44,785 bases of DNA from Chitinophagaceae bacterium. Its GTDB lineage: Bacteria; Bacteroidota; Bacteroidia; Chitinophagales; Chitinophagaceae. The DNA lies in the NCBI GenBank assembly GCA_019747705.1, contig JAIEQM010000073.1:1-44785 (forward strand), given 5' to 3'. Each line of letters opens with the position of its first letter. Position 1 is the first letter of the stretch. A program made the translations under genes and the position numbers. Under the pieces are notes generated by a model that was given only the letters and a program-made list of their open reading frames with translations, did no database searches and was not told the DNA's origin. Shown one piece after another: positions 1 to 6,430 of the stretch.

Positions 1-76
1 GACACAGCAATAAAAAATGGCAACAACGTTTTATATGCCTTACATTTAATTGCTACTTTTGGAACTGAATAGTTAC
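1..76. mobile_element. probable insertion-sequence end abutting merT
   Basis: The merT reading frame stops abruptly where a motif reading GTAACTATTCAG on the minus strand begins (76 down to 65). The same 12 bases recur at 4564-4553 in the same orientation, each followed by a similar ACTTTT-type stretch (read on plus). I infer that 1-76 is the terminal part of an insertion sequence that continues outside the window and cut the merT gene. No transposase is visible here, so the family is unknown. Confidence 0.45.
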
Positions 77-462
77 CTTTTGTTAATCACAATTATTTTT
101 GCCTGCTGTGGTTTGGGATAAAATACTTTTGCATAATATGGAAAGGCAATCAGTAACCCCGCTATTACAGTAACAATGGCTAAAAATGTTTTTGTTTGAA
201 AAAATGATTTTCTACTATATGCTTCGCAATCACAATCCAATTGTTTTTTAGGCTTCAGTTTTTGATACCAGGCAAATACAAAAATGGCCATTGTTAATCC
301 GACCAGGCAGGGCCGCCATGGTTCAATCCATGAAAAGGAAGAAGCCAGGCCACTTGCCCCACCAAGGAAAGCTAAGGCTGGAGCGATACAGCAAAGTGAT
401 GCTGTGGCAGCTGCAACAAGACCCACAATCCAGCCTTTATTTTTTTTTGTTGTGGTAATCAT
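73..462 (-). CDS. merT: mercuric transport protein MerT, C-terminally truncated MerTP
   Basis: This is an inner-membrane mercuric ion importer that hands Hg(II) from periplasm to cytoplasm. Three membrane segments are visible at about residues 12-34, 52-68 and 93-108. The first carries the Cys24-Cys25 pair followed by Pro28, as in classical MerT, and the cytoplasmic loop carries Cys77 and Cys79. From family knowledge, Bacteroidota homologues usually continue into a C-terminal heavy-metal (MerP-like) domain. Here the protein ends at residue 129, just after the third segment, at a motif that looks like an insertion-sequence end. The start codon overlaps the stop of the upstream ArsR gene by a few bases, so the two form one operon. 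No mercuric reductase is in the window, so this is either a partial resistance module or one continued elsewhere. Confidence 0.82.
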   Translation of the reverse strand: MITTTKKNKGWIVGLVAAATASLCCIAPALAFLGGASGLASSFSWIEPWRPCLVGLTMAIFVFAWYQKLKPKKQLDCDCEAYSRKSFFQTKTFLAIVTVIAGLLIAFPYYAKVFYPKPQQAKIIVINKR

Positions 463-836
463 GCAGTTGGCAGTATTAAATTTTGACGGTTAATAATATT
501 AAAAAAAGGTCGTAGAATCTTTAAATGCACCGGCCGAAGTGAGTAAAAAATTGTTTGCCCGTCTTTACGGCTTTGAATGATATTTCCATCCTTTAGTTTG
601 CGTAAATGCTGAGAGACGGCAGGGACACTTATTCCTAAAATATCACTCAGGTCACAAGGGCAGAGTTTGCTTTCCTCTTCCAGCAGGAATAGTATTTTCA
701 GCCGTACTTCATTTCCTGTGAGCGAAAGAATCTGGCCCAAATGTTCAAAGGATTGTGAGTTTGCCTTTAATTTTCGACGGCAATTTTTAATTTGTTTTGC
801 ATCGGCTTGTAACCTGATACATGTGTCATTGTCCAT
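459..836 (-). CDS. ArsR/SmtB-family metal-responsive repressor
   Basis: A 125-residue winged-helix repressor that probably senses a thiophilic metal and represses the operon with merT. The HTH lies around residues 62-82 (DLSDILGIS..VSQHLRKLK) and is followed by a wing with RKDGQTIFYSL. Cys59 and Cys61 stand just before the recognition helix, the place of the ELCVCD metal site in ArsR/CadC proteins; Cys6 and Cys19 are in the N-terminal arm. The ATG at 836 is chosen over the upstream TTG because a TATCTTTG promoter box ends about 22 bases before it and the next residues read MDNDTC. It overlaps the merT start, so the two are translated together. Mercury as inducer is inferred from the merT partner; cadmium, lead or arsenite are not excluded. 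Confidence 0.85.
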   Translation of the reverse strand: MDNDTCIRLQADAKQIKNCRRKLKANSQSFEHLGQILSLTGNEVRLKILFLLEEESKLCPCDLSDILGISVPAVSQHLRKLKDGNIIQSRKDGQTIFYSLRPVHLKILRPFFNIINRQNLILPTA

Positions 837-857
837 TATAAACAAAGTTTATAAGGT

Positions 858-900
858 CAAAGATAGATAAAGTTTATTTATTTAAGCAAATACTTAAATA
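858..900 (-). promoter_or_regulatory. arsR-merT promoter with overlapping palindromic operator
   Basis: On the minus strand a TTTG box (890-887) is followed after 21 bases by TATCTTTG (865-858), matching the Bacteroidota TTTG/TAnnTTTG promoter. A perfect 8-base inverted repeat, TATTTAAG and CTTAAATA with a 6-base spacer (879-900), surrounds the TTTG box. A repressor bound there would block sigma-factor access. The arrangement fits autoregulation by the adjacent ArsR protein. Confidence 0.75.
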
Positions 901-901
901 C

Positions 902-1052
902 CTAAGAAGCTGTTTAAATTTAATTCTATAAAAAGACTATGGTGGAAAATGATGCTATAAAAATCTGAATTTGAACGTAGCGTCGCCAATGCCGATGCAA
1001 TGAAATACCATTGCTGGTGAACAAAAAAATCATTTTTAAACAGCTGCTAAGA
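902..1052. mobile_element. MITE-like element with 11-bp inverted repeats and 6-bp target duplication
   Basis: AGCTGTTTAAA at 908-918 is repeated inverted at 1035-1045. The resulting 139-base element (908-1046) has CTAAGA immediately on both sides (902-907 and 1047-1052), the mark of a transposition event. It encodes no transposase. It lies between the arsR operator and the end of the HMA-MauE gene, so it fills almost all of the 298-base gap there. Confidence 0.65.
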
Positions 1053-1134
1053 TATTACTTACAACAATCTTTCTTTCTTACAAAAAGTGCTTTGAATATT
1101 TTCCGGAAAAAATGCCCTATTGATTTAATTGCTG

Positions 1135-1878
1135 TCATTGTAACATTGATAATAACATTACCCCACTCATGCCAATCATCATTGCATCTTCAATAATAGT
1201 TATAGTACTCATGGGTAAACTAAACACATCACCCAGGCAAGCACATTTTATTTTTCGTTTATTAAAAACACTTTGCAGTACGCCGACGATACTTATTGCC
1301 ATTACCACAAAGGTAATAATGTTGGTTAGAATAGGATTAAAACCTGTTAGAAATGCAAACCCCAGGGCCAGCTCTGTAAAAGCATATAAATAACCCCAGC
1401 TCTTCCATTTTTTTGCTATAATATCATACATACTGTAACTCTCAGCAAAACCTTTCAGATTTAACAACTTAAAAAAGGAGAACACTAAAAAGAAACCTGC
1501 CATAAAATGGTTCATCCACCTCATCCACACAAACTCTCCATATCCATATTCAAGCAATAGCGTAATGCAAGTGATGTAACCAAAGATGAACAAAATAGGT
1601 TTATAGGTTGCTATCCACGATTTAGTTTCTTTATCAGCGAATACGGGAGCAACTTCCTGAAGCTGCTGGTAGTTTTCAGATAATTGATATTTTGGGTAAT
1701 CTTTTAATGCAGCTTTCAATTCATCCGTTGCAATATGCCTTTCCATATCTATAGCTGCTTCAGCTTTAACCAGGTCAATCTGAACATTTCTAACGCCGCT
1801 CACTTTCGATAAAAGCCCCTGCACCTTTGCCAGGCAACCACTGCAAGTCATTCCTGTTACATGATATGTGTGTGTCAT
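1135..1878 (-). CDS. HMA-domain / MauE-DoxX-like membrane protein
   Basis: A 247-residue protein with an N-terminal heavy-metal-associated domain (residues 3-66, metal site MTCSGC with Cys12 and Cys15) joined to a membrane domain of about five segments (near 94-112, 124-138, 165-180, 184-203, 230-246). Between the last two segments lies KCACLGD with Cys212 and Cys214, followed by SLPMSTITIIED, as in MauE/DoxX-related redox membrane proteins found in Bacteroidota metal islands. It may pass a metal ion across the membrane or act in thiol chemistry; the function is not proven. ATG 1878 is preferred over the longer TTG-initiated reading because a TAGCTTTG box (1903-1896) lies between them. It is transcribed toward the arsR-merT operon but separated from it by a MITE. 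Confidence 0.72.
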   Translation of the reverse strand: MTHTYHVTGMTCSGCLAKVQGLLSKVSGVRNVQIDLVKAEAAIDMERHIATDELKAALKDYPKYQLSENYQQLQEVAPVFADKETKSWIATYKPILFIFGYITCITLLLEYGYGEFVWMRWMNHFMAGFFLVFSFFKLLNLKGFAESYSMYDIIAKKWKSWGYLYAFTELALGFAFLTGFNPILTNIITFVVMAISIVGVLQSVFNKRKIKCACLGDVFSLPMSTITIIEDAMMIGMSGVMLLSMLQ

Positions 1879-1895
1879 AATAGTCTTTTTGTGCA

Positions 1896-1903
1896 CAAAG
1901 CTA
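1896..1903 (-). promoter_or_regulatory. -7 promoter box for the HMA-MauE gene
   Basis: TAGCTTTG on the minus strand matches the Bacteroidota TAnnTTTG element and ends 17 bases before ATG 1878. No clear TTTG box was found at the expected distance upstream, so the call rests on one element. Confidence 0.4.
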
Positions 1904-1986
1904 CTGTTCCACAACGCTGGTATTATTACAGAATTATGTAAAATGTTTATATCGGTTTGTCAATTTTACCCATAGCCGTATAATGC

Positions 1987-2438
1987 TTATGCCTTCTTTT
2001 TTTTATCCATATCTTCTGTTGCCTGCCAATTTTCCAGCGTAGCTCTGCAGTCTCCGGGTAAATCATTTTCCTCAGCGCCGGATACTACATATTGCTTATA
2101 CCAGTCATATGGATGAAGTGTATTGTCAATAGCAGCCAAATCTGCTATGTACATCTGTGTTTCCACTAATTGCCCATCTGAGCAGATAACTTCCATCACT
2201 GTTTCATTATACCCCTTCCCCAAACCCCCGGCATCAATCCAGTTTCTCTTTTTCTTTCTCGTCTATTTCAAATACAACACCCCATACTTTGTCATTTGCA
2301 TTATTGGTTTGCACTATGTTCCCCTTAGCAGAACCATCTGTACTTTTCTTATTAAAGGCAAACAAATATCCGTTTAATGAAGCATTACTTATTTTTATTG
2401 CTGATGTTCATGTTTGAACCGTAAGCAAATATTTTCAT
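1987..2438 (-). pseudogene. gamma-glutamylcyclotransferase (AIG2-like) pseudogene
   Basis: Three reading-frame pieces together resemble a gamma-glutamylcyclotransferase. The first begins at ATG 2438 and reads MKIFAYGSNMNIS, the family's substrate-loop start. It soon stops, and the match resumes in another frame with NGYLFAFNKKS and VWGVVFEIDEKEKEKLD. That piece ends in TGA near 2245, where one extra base shifts the frame. The last piece (DAGGLGKGYNETV to the stop at 1987) holds the conserved DNTLHPYDWYKQYVVSGAEE region. The pieces imply an internal deletion after residue 13 and a +1 frameshift. The first start lies two bases after the stop of the HMA-AraC gene, so it was probably cotranscribed with it. 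An assembly error could explain the frameshift but not easily both lesions. Confidence 0.7.
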
Positions 2439-2440
2439 AA

Positions 2441-3004
2441 CTATGTTTTGACTTCATCCAAAAATTTCCGGTGGCCGCCTATCTTCTTAAATCCACTTGG
2501 CGTAAACCCTGTAATTTTTTTAAACTGTGCTGATAAATGCGCCACGCTGCTATATCCTAACAGGTAGGAAATCTCAGTTGTATTTTTCTCTCCGTATATC
2601 AGCAATTCTTTTACCTTTTCAATCTTTTGTAGAATGAAGTATTGCTCCAGGGTTATACCTTCTACTTCTGAAAACAAACGGGAAAGATAGCTGTAGTCTC
2701 TATTCATTGACTTACTCAAAAACTCAGTGATGCTGAAGTGTTCTTTTATTTCACCGGACTGTACCTGCTGAATAAGCAGGGTTTTAATTTTTTCGATTTG
2801 CTTTTGCTTCTGGTTATCCAATATTTCAAAACCCAAATCAGTCAACCGTTTACTGAGTATAGTAATTTGCTTTTCAGATGGCTTTTTTTGCAATTCCACT
2901 TCACCTAAAGTAATTGACTTTATTCCAAGATTCAGTTTTTCCAGTTCCTTCCTAACGGCCATTACACAGCGATGACAAACCATATTCTTAATAAAAATTT
3001 TCAT
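2441..3004 (-). CDS. HMA-domain AraC-family transcriptional regulator
   Basis: A 187-residue fusion of a heavy-metal-associated-like domain (residues 1-65, metal motif MVCHRC with Cys10 and Cys13) to an AraC-type double HTH (about 75-180; RDYSYLSRLFSEVEGITLEQY, then TTEISYLLGYSSVAHLSAQF and the closing KITGFTPSGFKK). The HMA domain is presumably the sensor, so this would be a one-component metal-responsive activator. Such fusions are known in Bacteroidota metal islands but their ligand is generally unassigned. The ATG at 3004 is part of a perfect 14-base palindrome that may be its own operator. The gamma-glutamylcyclotransferase pseudogene follows after two bases. Confidence 0.8.
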   Translation of the reverse strand: MKIFIKNMVCHRCVMAVRKELEKLNLGIKSITLGEVELQKKPSEKQITILSKRLTDLGFEILDNQKQKQIEKIKTLLIQQVQSGEIKEHFSITEFLSKSMNRDYSYLSRLFSEVEGITLEQYFILQKIEKVKELLIYGEKNTTEISYLLGYSSVAHLSAQFKKITGFTPSGFKKIGGHRKFLDEVKT

Positions 3005-3015
3005 AAGTACTTATG
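3002..3015. promoter_or_regulatory. palindrome covering the start codon of the HMA-AraC gene
   Basis: CATAAGTACTTATG is a perfect 14-base palindrome whose outer CAT is the minus-strand ATG start codon. Its position fits autorepression of the regulator, but a palindrome of this size can occur by chance in AT-rich DNA. Confidence 0.4.
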
Positions 3016-3067
3016 CTAAACTTGCAGCTCTAAAAGTACAGAAATCTGATAATTAATTGAATAAATA

Positions 3068-3480
3068 ACCAGCTTTGCCGATGAAATAAAAAGCCTGCGC
3101 CAGTTATTGGAGCAGCTTTATACTGATATGCTGCCCTTGTGCAGCAAACTCATTGGTGTGGGCAGGGGCATAGCAGGTTTTGCGGCCACCTGGTATATTG
3201 TCAGCCGTGTGTGGCGGCATATTGCTAATGCAGAGCCTATAGATTTCTATCCTTTGTTCCGGCCATTTGTACTTGGTTTTGCTGTTATTATTTTTCCTTC
3301 TGTAATTGCCATGATTAATGGTGTGATGAACTCAACAGTTACCGGAACTGCGGCAATGGTGGAAGACTCCAATAAAGCCATTGCCGTACTGTTGCAAAAG
3401 AAAGAAGAAGCCATAAAGAAGACTGATGTTTGGAAAATGTATGTAGGCGAAACCGGCAGTGGCGACCGGGATAAAGGTTT
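3068..3480 (+). pseudogene. traJ: conjugative transposon TraJ fragment, cut at both ends
   Basis: The translation from 3068 reads SFADEIKSLRQLLEQLY and continues through WYIVSRVWRHIANAEPID, FRPFVLGF and KKTDVWKMYVGETGSGDRDK. This is the mature N-terminal part of the Bacteroidetes conjugal transfer protein TraJ, an inner-membrane component of the mating apparatus. The signal peptide and start codon are missing: a stop lies in frame at 3065. The frame is broken at 3481 by the inverted repeat of an IS481-like element, after which it reads a few foreign residues and stops. TraJ sequence does not resume on the other side of the element. No other transfer gene is in the window, so this is a relic of a conjugative element. 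Confidence 0.85.
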
Positions 3481-4540
3481 AGTAATTCGATGACAGAAAT
3501 TTGTAGAATTAATGGGTAAGTAAATTTCTGTTATCATGATAAAGAATCCTCTAAAAGGCGACAACACCCTTTACCGGGACAGGATCAACCGGTACACTGG
3601 TTTTGTGAAAGAGTATGAGCAAATAAAAAGTGGAGAACATAAAGAGTTCAGATATGTAAAAGATTGGGCATCGGCCCGTCAGATAGATAAGAAGAATTTT
3701 TTAAAATATTATGGCAGATACCGGCAATCAGGCAAGAGTTGGGATTTGCTGCCGCAGAAGCGTGGCCCCAAATACAAAAGCCGGAGGCCCTGTGAGGAGT
3801 TGGAACAAAAGGTCATTGAATTACGGAAGTTGGGTAACAACAAATATGAGATAGCGTCCATACTGCAAGCGCAAAAGGATTGTAACTTTAAGCCATCGCC
3901 ATCCGGGGTGTACAACATTTTTAAACGGCACGGGTTCAATAAACTCAGGCCGCAGATGAAACAGGAGAAGCGAAGAATTATTAAGGAACGTATGGGTCAG
4001 CTTGGACATATTGATACACATTATCTCAGCAAACATACTATTACCGGCAGCACACAGAAACTGTACATTGTAGCCATTATAGATGATTACAGCCGTATAG
4101 CCTGGGCAGATTTGATAGAGCGTATAGACAGTTTAACGGTAATGTTTGGGGCGATGCGTTGTTTAAATATACTTAAGGCCCATTATCATATCCGGTTTGA
4201 AGAGATATTATCAGACAATGGAAACGAGTTTGGGAACAGGAATTATAAAAGCAAACTGAGCCATCCCTTTGAAAGATTATTAATAGAGATGGGAGTAAAA
4301 CATCGTTATACCCAACCGTACCGGCCGCAAACCAACGGAAAAATTGAACGGTTCTGGAGAACGCTGGAAGAAGATTTAATTACAGATACAGATTTTGATT
4401 CCGCAGAAGAACTAAAAGAGGAACTGTTGCAGTATATGTATTATTACAACCATGAAAGACCGCATCAGGCACTGGAAGGAAAGAAACCGATAGAAATGTT
4501 GACTAAGAACAATAAATAAAAAAAGTGTCATCGAATTACT
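3481..4540 (+). mobile_element. complete IS481-like insertion sequence
   Basis: The element is 1060 bases long. AGTAATTCGATGACA at 3481-3495 is repeated exactly, inverted, at 4526-4540. It contains a single transposase gene filling most of its length. The flanks (GGTTT and TGACT) share no target duplication, and the interrupted traJ does not continue on the right, so a deletion or rearrangement followed insertion. Confidence 0.88.
3536..4519 (+). CDS. IS481-family DDE transposase
   Basis: A 327-residue transposase with N-terminal HTH regions (about 40-135) and an integrase catalytic core (about 150-315). The likely catalytic residues are Asp160 (GHID), Asp227 (LSDNG) and Glu271 in PYRPQTNGKIERFWRTL, the signature of IS481 and related families. 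The Asp227-Glu271 distance is 43 residues between, longer than the usual 35, owing to about eight extra residues around GNRNYKSKLSHP. The frame is intact and bounded by perfect terminal repeats, so the element may still be active. The start ATG follows the left inverted repeat by about 40 bases. Confidence 0.9.
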   Translation: MIKNPLKGDNTLYRDRINRYTGFVKEYEQIKSGEHKEFRYVKDWASARQIDKKNFLKYYGRYRQSGKSWDLLPQKRGPKYKSRRPCEELEQKVIELRKLGNNKYEIASILQAQKDCNFKPSPSGVYNIFKRHGFNKLRPQMKQEKRRIIKERMGQLGHIDTHYLSKHTITGSTQKLYIVAIIDDYSRIAWADLIERIDSLTVMFGAMRCLNILKAHYHIRFEEILSDNGNEFGNRNYKSKLSHPFERLLIEMGVKHRYTQPYRPQTNGKIERFWRTLEEDLITDTDFDSAEELKEELLQYMYYYNHERPHQALEGKKPIEMLTKNNK

Positions 4541-4564
4541 TGACTTTTACAGGCTGAATAGTTA
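4541..4564. mobile_element. second copy of the island-end motif, probable IS remnant
   Basis: CTGAATAGTTAC at 4553-4564 matches 65-76 exactly in the same orientation, and both are preceded by ACTTTT. I infer the end of a second copy of the element seen at 1-76, most of it lost when the IS481-like element entered. It would then mark the right border of the island. Confidence 0.4.
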
Positions 4565-4626
4565 CAAAAATTGAAGTGAATAAAGCAAGTGCTTAATAAT
4601 CTCGAAAAGGGTTCTAAAAATCACTC

Positions 4627-4666
4627 AAAAAGAAAAGAGATTGACTTGTTTTATCAAATCAATCTC
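4627..4666 (-). terminator. rho-independent terminator after tRNA-Arg
   Basis: GAGATTGATTTG and CAAGTCAATCTC form a 12-base stem with one mismatch around a 6-base loop (4637-4666). On the minus strand it is followed by TTTTCTTTTT, directly downstream of the tRNA gene. Confidence 0.75.
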
Positions 4667-4688
4667 GTTGCAACAAATTGAAAATCAG

Positions 4689-4762
4689 TGACTCTGTTAG
4701 GATTCAAACCTAAAACCTCTTGATCCGTAGTCAAGTGCTCTATTCAGTTGAGCTACAGAGCC
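4689..4762 (-). tRNA. tRNA-Arg (anticodon ACG)
   Basis: A 74-base cloverleaf. The acceptor stem GGCTCTG/CAGAGTC has one G-U pair, the anticodon loop CTACGGA sits in stem CTTGA/TCAAG and gives anticodon ACG, and the T arm is intact (TTAGG..TTTGAAT..CCTAA). CCA is not encoded, as is usual in this phylum. A truncated second copy lies 35-80 bases upstream, a terminator follows, and the mobile island begins about 120 bases beyond its 3' end. Confidence 0.92.
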
Positions 4763-4796
4763 ATGTTAAAGCAAAACATCAAAAAAGAACTTTCCA

Positions 4797-4844
4797 ACCT
4801 TCTGATCCGTAGTTGGATGCTCTATTCAGTTGAGCTACGGAGCC
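4797..4844 (-). pseudogene. truncated tRNA-Arg(ACG) pseudogene
   Basis: The 5' half of a second tRNA-Arg is present: acceptor strand GGCTCCG, an intact D arm identical to the neighbour, and the anticodon loop CTACGGA. The anticodon stem (TCCAA/TCAGA) has two mismatches and the T arm and 3' acceptor strand are absent. TCCAAC and GTTGGA can instead form a hairpin followed by a T-rich run. It may be a decayed tandem copy or a scar of tRNA-targeted integration. Confidence 0.75.
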
Positions 4845-4919
4845 ATTCCGTTAAAAACGGGCTGCAAATATAGGAGGGTTTGCTAAATTTCAGAAATCTT
4901 TGTTCTTATTTATAAAAGA

Positions 4920-4948
4920 TAAACCCCTCCATTGGCGGAAGGGGTTAT
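4920..4948 (-). terminator. terminator of the PorT-like barrel gene
   Basis: AACCCCT (read on minus) pairs with AGGGGTT across a GC-rich loop, about 25 bases after the stop of the barrel gene. The following T-run is short. Confidence 0.5.
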
Positions 4949-4969
4949 GGTAAACAAACCATCAATCAT

Positions 4970-5629
4970 TTAAAACCTGTAGCCAAGCGAAAGCCCAAAC
5001 CCCGTATTTTTATTAATGCGGTTATTGTTAGCTACTCCCGCTATATCAGGATAAATATTTACAAAGCCCAACTGGGCATTTAACTGCACACTCAGGTTAC
5101 TGCTGAGTTCATATCCAACCAACAGGTTGCCACCCGCATCAAAAGCACGCAAAAAATTACCGCTTAAGGCTTCTCCGATGGAAATTTCATTTTTAAAAGT
5201 AATGCTGCGGTCGTTTCCGTTTTCAGGCTTTAGCTTGCCGGAAACGGCAAAAGCAAGGTAGGGTCCAAAACCCAGCAATAATTTGCCATTGCCAAGAGCA
5301 GGTTTGTACAAAAGATTTACAGGTACTTCAATATAAGAAAGATTCAACCTGGTATTGGATCCCTTAAATTTTGTTCCTTTAGTTGAAAATAAAACACCCG
5401 GCTGCACAAAAAAATCATCGGCCAAAGGAAGCTCTGCATTAAATCCGGCGTGAAAACGGGGCACTAATTTGTTCTCCTGTTTGTTATCAAATTCATCACG
5501 CCCATTAATGTTTTGCAAGTTCACTCCTGCCCTCACACCAAAACTTATACCGTTGCTTTTCTTTTTTGACTGTGCATTCAGGAAAGTGTATATCATCATA
5601 CACATCATTACAAAAAATAACTTTTTCAT
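4970..5629 (-). CDS. PorT-like outer-membrane beta-barrel protein
   Basis: A 219-residue outer-membrane protein. An N-terminal signal peptide (MKKLFFVMMCMMIYTFLNAQ) is followed by an alternating barrel pattern starting ISFGVRAGVNLQNI. The GLSLGYRF end, with terminal Phe, is the usual insertion signal for BamA. This fits the OMP_b-brl_2 group common in Bacteroidota, which has no single known function. Its position directly after an OmpA-like lipoprotein gene, 35 bases away on the same strand, suggests an envelope operon. A terminator follows. The substrate, if any, is not predictable. Confidence 0.8.
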   Translation of the reverse strand: MKKLFFVMMCMMIYTFLNAQSKKKSNGISFGVRAGVNLQNINGRDEFDNKQENKLVPRFHAGFNAELPLADDFFVQPGVLFSTKGTKFKGSNTRLNLSYIEVPVNLLYKPALGNGKLLLGFGPYLAFAVSGKLKPENGNDRSITFKNEISIGEALSGNFLRAFDAGGNLLVGYELSSNLSVQLNAQLGFVNIYPDIAGVANNNRINKNTGFGLSLGYRF

Positions 5630-5664
5630 ATGCTGAAATTTTAATTAAAAAATTGCTGAATAAA

Positions 5665-6342
5665 TCAATTGCTGCCGGTGGCTTCTTTTTTAGCATCAGC
5701 CTTCATTTTTTCATTGGCTGTAATTAAGAATTCCACACGCCTGTTCTGTGCACGCCCTTCTTCCGTTTCGTTGGAATACTTCGGATGTTGTTCACCCATG
5801 GGTTTGGGTGTGAGCCGGTTGCTGGCAATACCCCTGTCAATAAGATAAATCATTACAGCGTTTGCCCTGCGGGATGACAAAGCTTCATTATATGAATCAG
5901 AACCAACATTATCTGTATGTCCCTGAATTTCAATATTGGTATCAGGATACTTTTTCAAAATTGTAACCAGGTCATTCAAACTTGTTTTTGATGCTTCCTT
6001 AAGCCCTGATTGATTGAAATCAAACAGCACTTTACTGTCAAACTCCACTTCAATACCCTCTCCCACTCTTTCCACTTTTGCAGTGGGCACTTCTTTTTTA
6101 ATTTCTTCGGCCTGCTTATCCATTTTTTTACCGATGAGCACACCGGCAGTGCCTCCAACAGCTGCACCAATAATAGTTCCAAGAGCTGTGTTGCCTGCTG
6201 CCCTTCCAATAACAGCGCCCATTGCTGCTCCTCCGCCGGTGCCAATAACAGCTCCTTTCTGTGTTTTAGTCATGCTTTTACATGATGTCAATAAAATAAC
6301 AGGTATTAAAATATAAATGATCGGTTTAAAAATTTTTCGCAT
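5665..6342 (-). CDS. OmpA-family lipoprotein with glycine-zipper segment
   Basis: A 225-residue lipoprotein. The signal peptide ends in LLTSC with lipidated Cys21. Residues 30-75 form a glycine-zipper (GTGGGAAMGAVIGRAAG, GTIIGAAVGGTAGVLIG) that probably packs in or across the outer membrane. The C-terminal OmpA domain (about 105-215) has the peptidoglycan-binding features IEIQGHTDNVGS, LSSRRANAV and QNRRVEFLI. It likely anchors the outer membrane to the cell wall. ATG 6342 is chosen because it gives a normal lipoprotein signal; the longer reading would start at TTG and put nine residues before it. It is the first gene before the PorT-like barrel gene. Confidence 0.88.
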   Translation of the reverse strand: MRKIFKPIIYILIPVILLTSCKSMTKTQKGAVIGTGGGAAMGAVIGRAAGNTALGTIIGAAVGGTAGVLIGKKMDKQAEEIKKEVPTAKVERVGEGIEVEFDSKVLFDFNQSGLKEASKTSLNDLVTILKKYPDTNIEIQGHTDNVGSDSYNEALSSRRANAVMIYLIDRGIASNRLTPKPMGEQHPKYSNETEEGRAQNRRVEFLITANEKMKADAKKEATGSN

Positions 6343-6430
6343 AATTAAAAATATAGGAGGCTTTGCCAAAGATTATGCCAAATAAAGACACACTTCGGAA
6401 AGCTCTTTTGAAAATAAATGAAATGAAATG

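Noticed and set aside
73..1914. Complete mer operon
   Set aside because: No MerR-type regulator, merP domain or merA is present; only an ArsR-merT module plus a MauE-like gene.
5505..5696. Minus-strand open frame overlapping the PorT-like barrel gene
   Set aside because: Lies in another frame of a real gene, with no independent signal.
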